From NCBI GenBank assembly GCA_027028665.1, contig JALVIU010000267.1, positions 1-9,682 of the forward strand: a stretch of 9,682 nt of DNA, read 5' to 3'. Under the pieces are notes generated by a model. The model saw nothing but the letters and a program-made list of their open reading frames with translations. It made no database searches and was not told where the DNA came from. Every line of letters starts with the position of its first letter. Within the stretch, counting starts at the first letter, position 1. Position numbers and translations under genes: made by a program. This document shows positions 5,452 to 9,682 of the stretch, one piece after another. The stretch comes from Candidatus Atribacteria bacterium (GTDB lineage Bacteria; Atribacterota; JALVIU01).

Positions 5452-6324
5452 ATGAGAAAAAACTATAGTATCGCTTATATCTTGCTTATCCCTACATTTA
5501 TTATTATCATTTCTTTTATATATTACCCTGCATTTTATACTTTTAAATTAAGCTTTCACAGAATGGCCCCTTTCGGAAACAGAGTTATCTATGTAGGATT
5601 AAAAAATTATATAAGACTGTTTCAAGATCCAGAATATATACTTTCGATAAAAATTACATTCTGGTTTTTGCTCTTTACTGTTTCTTTAGGGATGCTTTTA
5701 TCATTTTTATTTGCATTACTCTTAAATGAAAAGGTGCCAGGTACAAGATTTTATAGGACTTTGATATTTGCACCTTATGCAATATCCCCTGCTATTGCAG
5801 GCACACTCTGGGCATTTCTCTTAAATCCTGTGGTAGGACATCTAAACTATATTCTTTTGAAGCTTTTTGGTTTTCAGGTAGAGTGGCTTACGACTCGTCC
5901 TTATGCATTTTTTTCTGTTGCTTTTGCTACTGTATGGAAAAACCTGGCATTTGGAATAATATTCTATCTTGCAGGTCTTCAGAGCGTGCCTGATGACCTG
6001 ATTGAAGCTGCCATGATAGATGGTGCAAATACATTCAGGAGGATAGTAAGTATAATCTTACCCTATCTTTCGCCAATTACCTTTTATCTTATTATTATGA
6101 ATATAATATCTTCCATGTTTGCATCCTTTGGCACTATAGATGTTATGACTGCAGGAGGACCTGCAGGAAGTACATCCATACTTATGTACAAACTTTTCTT
6201 AGATGCATTTACATATAGTAGAACAGGGGCAGCAGCAGCTCAAACAGTTATACTTTTCGTATTTATGGTGATTGTAACCATTGTTTACTTTACATATGGT
6301 CAAAGGAGTGTACATTATCAATAA
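5452..6324 (+). CDS. ugpA: UgpA-like ABC transporter permease
   Basis: This 290-residue integral membrane protein has about six hydrophobic segments and is close in length to E. coli UgpA (295). The cytoplasmic EAA loop, which docks onto the ABC ATPase, is at 185-192 (EAAMIDGA), followed by the conserved ILP at 202-204. The later TAGGPAGST segment is typical of the first permease of carbohydrate/G3P importers. It should form the translocation channel as a heterodimer with UgpE. AGGAG at 5440-5444 is 7 nt before the ATG, which fixes the start. The gene begins 29 bp after the palindromic hairpin and has no obvious promoter of its own, so it depends on readthrough from ugpB. The assignment to G3P over another sugar-type substrate rests on the neighbouring ugpB and glpK. 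Confidence 0.88.
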   Translation: MRKNYSIAYILLIPTFIIIISFIYYPAFYTFKLSFHRMAPFGNRVIYVGLKNYIRLFQDPEYILSIKITFWFLLFTVSLGMLLSFLFALLLNEKVPGTRFYRTLIFAPYAISPAIAGTLWAFLLNPVVGHLNYILLKLFGFQVEWLTTRPYAFFSVAFATVWKNLAFGIIFYLAGLQSVPDDLIEAAMIDGANTFRRIVSIILPYLSPITFYLIIMNIISSMFASFGTIDVMTAGGPAGSTSILMYKLFLDAFTYSRTGAAAAQTVILFVFMVIVTIVYFTYGQRSVHYQ

Positions 6325-6336
6325 AGGAGTTAGGCT

Positions 6337-7173
6337 ATGCATAAAAAACATAAAACCAGAGACATTATTATTAAAGAGATTTTATTAATTTTTATATCTG
6401 TAATCATGATTGCACCTATTATCCTCGCCATTACTATGAGTTTCCAGACACGAAGTGAGGTGTTTTCATTTCCCCCCAAGTTTTTGCCTAAATCTCTTTA
6501 TCTGGGCAATTTCCTTACAGCTATAAAAAGGGTAGATATGGTAAGACTTATGTGGAACAGTACAGTAATGGCAGTGGTAATTACTGTGGGAAAGCTTATT
6601 ACAGGTGTCCTTGCAGGATATGCCTTTTCTAATTTTCGTTTCCCTGGAAAGAATCTTTTGTTTATGATCTTATTTTTCACTCTATTTTTACCTGCTGAAA
6701 TGGTTATGATAGTACCGCTCTTTTTGATAATGAAAAAGCTCCATTGGATAAATACGTATTTTGCCCTTACAGTTCCATTTCTTGCAAGTGCAACAAATAC
6801 CTTCCTTATGAGGCAACACTTCCTTACAATACCTAAGGAGCTTGAAGATGCAGCAACAATTGATGGAGCAACTCCTATTCAATATCTTGTAAAGATCTTA
6901 CTGCCTTTATCACTTCCCATGTTAGGTGGTGCGGCAATAATTAACTTCGTATATGCATGGAATATGTATCTATGGCCCCTTATCGTGACTACACAAGATA
7001 GGATGAAAACTGTTCAAGTAGGTGTTAAGATGTTATTTATATCTGATGCAGCAAAAAACTGGGGTGTAATTATGGCAGGAACTGTACTTGTTGCCATTCC
7101 TACACTTGTGGTATTTTTCCTTATACAAAATCTCTTCATAAAGAGTCTCGTAAGATCAGGCATGAAAGGATAG
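6337..7173 (+). CDS. ugpE: UgpE-like ABC transporter permease
   Basis: This 278-residue second permease is close in length to E. coli UgpE (281). It has about six hydrophobic segments, an EAA loop at 170-178 (EDAATIDGA) with ILLP at 187-190, and a tail (IKSLVRSGMKG) typical of MalG/UgpE-type subunits ending in a short basic cytoplasmic stretch. It would pair with UgpA. AGGAG at 6325-6329 starts immediately after the ugpA stop and is 7 nt before the ATG; the gap to ugpA is 12 bp, indicating translation within one mRNA. The next gene is glpK, 9 bp downstream, where an E. coli-like ugp operon would have the ATPase UgpC. No ATPase gene is visible in the window, so the importer must borrow one encoded further on or elsewhere. 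Confidence 0.88.
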   Translation: MHKKHKTRDIIIKEILLIFISVIMIAPIILAITMSFQTRSEVFSFPPKFLPKSLYLGNFLTAIKRVDMVRLMWNSTVMAVVITVGKLITGVLAGYAFSNFRFPGKNLLFMILFFTLFLPAEMVMIVPLFLIMKKLHWINTYFALTVPFLASATNTFLMRQHFLTIPKELEDAATIDGATPIQYLVKILLPLSLPMLGGAAIINFVYAWNMYLWPLIVTTQDRMKTVQVGVKMLFISDAAKNWGVIMAGTVLVAIPTLVVFFLIQNLFIKSLVRSGMKG

Positions 7174-7182
7174 TGAAGGCAT

Positions 7183-8676
7183 ATGAGATACATAATGTCA
7201 CTTGATGAGGGTACAACCAGTGCCCGTACTATTATCTTTTCAGAAGAAGGGGATATTGTAGCCATTTCACAAAAGGAATTTCCTCAGTATTTTCCTCAGC
7301 CAGGCTGGGTAGAGCATGATCCAGAGAAGATTTTTCAGACACAGATTTATACCATGAGAGAGGCCCTTGAAAAGGCAGGTCTTAGGGGTAAAGATATAAG
7401 TGCTATTGGTATTACAAACCAGAGAGAAACTACCATATTATGGGATAAAGATACAGGAAAACCTGTTTATAATGCTATTGTTTGGCAGTGCAGAAGAACA
7501 GGACCTATAGTGGATGAGTTGAAAGAGAAAGGATATGAGGGGCTTTTTCGAGAGAAGACAGGACTTGTGCTTGATGCCTATTTTTCTGGGACAAAGATAA
7601 AATGGATATTGGATAATGTAGAAGGAATAAGGGAAAAGGCAGAAGATGGAAAGATAAAATTTGGTACAATAGACAGTTATCTTATATATAGGCTTACAGG
7701 AGGAAAGGTGCATGTAACAGATTATTCCAATGCATCTCGTACCCTTATATACAACATAAAAGAATTAAAGTGGGATGAGGAGCTTTTAAATATTTTGTCC
7801 ATTCCTAAAGAGATCCTCCCCGAAGTTATGCCTTCTTCTTATGTATATGGATATACAGATCCCTCTATAATTGGTGCAGAGGTGCCAATTTCTGGTATTT
7901 TGGGGGATCAACAGGCTGCACTTTTTGGCCAATCTGCATTTTTATCGGGAATGGCAAAAAATACATATGGGACAGGGAGCTTTTTGCTTTTGAATACAGG
8001 TAATACCCCAGTAAAGTCAGAAAAGGGGCTCCTTACAACCATTGCATGGGGTATTGATAATATGGTATACTACGCGTTAGAAGGCTCTATCTTTATTACT
8101 GGGGCTGCAGTACAGTGGCTAAGGGATGGACTGGGTATAATCTCTGATTCAAGAGAGATTGAGACCCTGGCAAGGAGTGTTAGCTCCTCAGATGGTGTCT
8201 ATTTCGTCCCTGCGTTTACAGGTCTTGGAGCACCCTATTGGGATATGTATGCAAGGGGCATGATAATAGGAATTACAAGGGGCACTACAAAGGCCCATAT
8301 TGCAAGAGCAACAGAAGAAGCTATAGCATTTCAAGTAAAAGAAGTACTTGATGTTATGCAAAAGGAATCAGGTCATACCCTCTCTTCTCTTCGTGTAGAT
8401 GGCGGGGGAGCAAGGGATAATCTTCTTCTTAAGATACAGGCTGATTTCCTTGGCATCCCTGTGGAGAGACCTGTAATTATGGAAACCACTGCACTTGGTG
8501 CATACTATGTAGCAGGACTTGGAGTTGGTATATTTAAATCTACAGAAGAGATAGAGGAGAGGTGGAAGAGAGATAAGGTGTTTGAACCCTCTATGAGTAA
8601 AGAGGATAGAGACCTTCGTTATAATAAATGGAAAGAGGCGATAAAGAGAGCTATGAAATGGGAGGACAGGAGTTAG
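7183..8676 (+). CDS. glpK: Glycerol kinase
   Basis: This 497-residue FGGY-family kinase transfers phosphate from ATP to glycerol, giving sn-glycerol-3-phosphate in the cytoplasm. It is full length (E. coli GlpK is 502). The N-terminal ATP motif is LDEGTTS (7-13; most members have DQGTTS). Glycerol contacts map to Arg81, Glu82, Trp101, Tyr133 and Phe267, with catalytic base Asp242 in [10 protein letters not shown]. The C-terminal FGGY signature is around DGGGARDN (406-413). Regulatory sites known from other species are not seen: the FBP-binding GGTR loop of E. coli reads IIGAE (229-233), the Firmicute HPr-phosphorylated histidine is absent from 215-233, and the E. coli EIIA-Glc contact region near the C-terminus is not conserved. 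ATG 7183 is preferred because it gives the usual spacing to the DEGTTS motif. It is weakly preceded by GAAGG (7175-7179), close to the start, with AAAGGA further back. It begins 9 bp after ugpE and ends 3 bp before the dehydrogenase gene. Confidence 0.95.
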   Translation: MRYIMSLDEGTTSARTIIFSEEGDIVAISQKEFPQYFPQPGWVEHDPEKIFQTQIYTMREALEKAGLRGKDISAIGITNQRETTILWDKDTGKPVYNAIVWQCRRTGPIVDELKEKGYEGLFREKTGLVLDAYFSGTKIKWILDNVEGIREKAEDGKIKFGTIDSYLIYRLTGGKVHVTDYSNASRTLIYNIKELKWDEELLNILSIPKEILPEVMPSSYVYGYTDPSIIGAEVPISGILGDQQAALFGQSAFLSGMAKNTYGTGSFLLLNTGNTPVKSEKGLLTTIAWGIDNMVYYALEGSIFITGAAVQWLRDGLGIISDSREIETLARSVSSSDGVYFVPAFTGLGAPYWDMYARGMIIGITRGTTKAHIARATEEAIAFQVKEVLDVMQKESGHTLSSLRVDGGGARDNLLLKIQADFLGIPVERPVIMETTALGAYYVAGLGVGIFKSTEEIEERWKRDKVFEPSMSKEDRDLRYNKWKEAIKRAMKWEDRS

Positions 8677-8679
8677 AAA

Positions 8680-9682
8680 ATGGACACATATGATGTTGTT
8701 ATTGTAGGCGGAGGTATTATAGGTTCGAGTATCTTTCGTGTATTGAATAAATATAAGCTTAAGGTATTACTTTTAGATAAAGAAAATGATGTATGTGCAG
8801 GTGGTGCATCTAAGGCAAATTCTGCTATCATTCATACAGGTTATGATCCAAAACCTGGTACATTAAAGGCAAAAACCAATGTTTTAGGGAATAAGTTATG
8901 GCATAAGTGGATGCCTGAGCTTGATATCCCATTTATTCCTATGCCTACACTACTTGTGGGTATAGATGAAAAGGACCTCCATGTGCTTTTGGAGTTGAAA
9001 GAGAGAGGTAGACTCAATGGCGTTTATGGAGATATAATAGGAGAAGAGAAACTTCATGAGATAGAGCCCCAAATATCTCCCAGGGTCAAATTTGCCCTCC
9101 GTTTTGAGGGAAGTGGTTCAATAGGTCCTACACGTGCTGTTTATGCCCTTGTTGGAAATGGCGTAAAAAATGGTGGAGAGTATAGGCTAAATACAGAAGT
9201 TGTGAATATAGAAAAAGATGTAGGTGGTATAAGAGTTGTTACCAATACAGGAGATATATATACGAGAGTGCTTATAAATGCGGCAGGTTTGGGTGCAGAT
9301 GATCTCATGAGAATGACAGGGGAGGACTGGTTTATCATAAGACCGAGAAGGGGAGAATACTATGTGCTTGACAACACTGCCCCTATAAAGGTAAGAAATA
9401 TCATCTTTCCCACACCTACACCTATCTCAAAAGGTATTCTTGTCTTTACATCTGTGGCAGGGGATGTTCTTATTGGCCCTACATCTGATGAGATACCAGA
9501 GGAGGATACTTCTACTACCCATGATGGATTAAAAAGGGTCTTGAAAGGGGCCAAGAAATTGTTTGATTTTCCCTTTGAGAAATATACAATAATGAGTTTT
9601 GCAGGTCTTAGGGCATCTGGCCCTACAGGGGATTTCCATATTGCCCATTCCCAAACCCTAAAGGGTATGATAAATGTGGCAG
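8680..9682 (+). CDS. glpA: FAD-dependent glycerol-3-phosphate dehydrogenase, GlpA-like (3' end outside window)
   Basis: ATG 8680 opens a frame that stays open to the window edge, giving the first 334 residues. AGGAG (8668-8672) lies inside the end of glpK, 7 nt before the start, so the two genes are translationally close. The N-terminus has a Rossmann FAD motif GGGIIG (10-15), with an acidic residue at the end of the second strand (Asp33). The segment NSAIIHTGYDPKPGTLKAK (47-65, His52) is typical of the DAO-fold GlpA-like dehydrogenases of anaerobes, as opposed to the L-2-hydroxyglutarate oxidase branch. Further conserved segments are INAAG near 203-207 and FAGLRASGP near 307-315. It should oxidise G3P to dihydroxyacetone phosphate, passing electrons to partner subunits or an electron carrier. 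Family members often have a C-terminal BFD-like Fe-S domain and are followed by a second flavoprotein and a small DUF1667 protein; both lie beyond the window. A glycine oxidase-like or other DAO-family role is less likely given glpK beside it. Confidence 0.82.
   Translation, partial: MDTYDVVIVGGGIIGSSIFRVLNKYKLKVLLLDKENDVCAGGASKANSAIIHTGYDPKPGTLKAKTNVLGNKLWHKWMPELDIPFIPMPTLLVGIDEKDLHVLLELKERGRLNGVYGDIIGEEKLHEIEPQISPRVKFALRFEGSGSIGPTRAVYALVGNGVKNGGEYRLNTEVVNIEKDVGGIRVVTNTGDIYTRVLINAAGLGADDLMRMTGEDWFIIRPRRGEYYVLDNTAPIKVRNIIFPTPTPISKGILVFTSVAGDVLIGPTSDEIPEEDTSTTHDGLKRVLKGAKKLFDFPFEKYTIMSFAGLRASGPTGDFHIAHSQTLKGMINVA

Noticed and set aside
1-9682. CRISPR array, insertion sequence, prophage, attachment site, toxin-antitoxin or defence genes
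   Set aside because: No regularly spaced repeats, transposase motifs, terminal inverted repeats with target duplications, or small paired genes were seen. tRNA genes can serve as attachment sites, but no duplicated tRNA 3' end or integrase is present.

Overview
The window is about 9.7 kb of AT-rich bacterial DNA. All recognisable genes lie on the + strand. I cannot name the species from sequence alone. Arg codons are mostly AGA, promoters are close to the sigma-70 consensus, and start sites carry AGGAG-type ribosome binding sites. The solute-binding protein has an ordinary (non-lipoprotein) signal peptide, which favours a diderm (Gram-negative type) or Thermotoga-like cell envelope over a Gram-positive one; this is inference.

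Layout. (1) 3-419: the C-terminal half of a TauE/SafE-type membrane permease that begins before the window. (2) 444-680: a compact tRNA unit. A small terminator-like hairpin is interleaved with a TTGACA-17-TAAACT promoter, followed by tRNA-Gln(CTG), tRNA-Glu(CTC) and a strong intrinsic terminator. (3) 750-3545: a 931-residue membrane-bound hybrid histidine kinase (TM, Cache-type sensor, TM, PAS, HisKA, HATPase, receiver). Its best promoter would place the transcript start at or next to the ATG. (4) 3546-4049: about 500 bp without a credible gene. The first 190 bp look less AT-rich and hold competing inverted repeats. The last 180 bp hold a near-perfect promoter, an inverted repeat over its -35 box, and direct repeats in a leader of roughly 110 nt. 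(5) 4050-9682: a glycerol-3-phosphate/glycerol operon, ugpB - palindromic hairpin - ugpA - ugpE - glpK - glpA-like dehydrogenase. The last gene runs off the window end.

How the genes fit together. The UgpB-like binding protein captures sn-glycerol-3-phosphate or a glycerophosphodiester outside the cytoplasmic membrane, and UgpA/UgpE form the channel. Glycerol kinase phosphorylates free glycerol to G3P. The FAD-dependent dehydrogenase oxidises G3P to dihydroxyacetone phosphate, which enters glycolysis. No ABC ATPase (UgpC) and no glycerol facilitator is visible, so these must lie downstream or elsewhere in the genome. The upstream kinase may or may not control the operon; only adjacency suggests it.

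No clearly new system is present. The most checkable oddities are the terminator/promoter overlap before the tRNAs, an A-C mismatch in the tRNA-Gln acceptor stem, the possibly leaderless kinase mRNA, the structured 3546-3735 block, the repeats around the ugpB promoter, the perfect palindrome between ugpB and ugpA, and a glycerol kinase lacking the usual allosteric and PTS regulatory residues.
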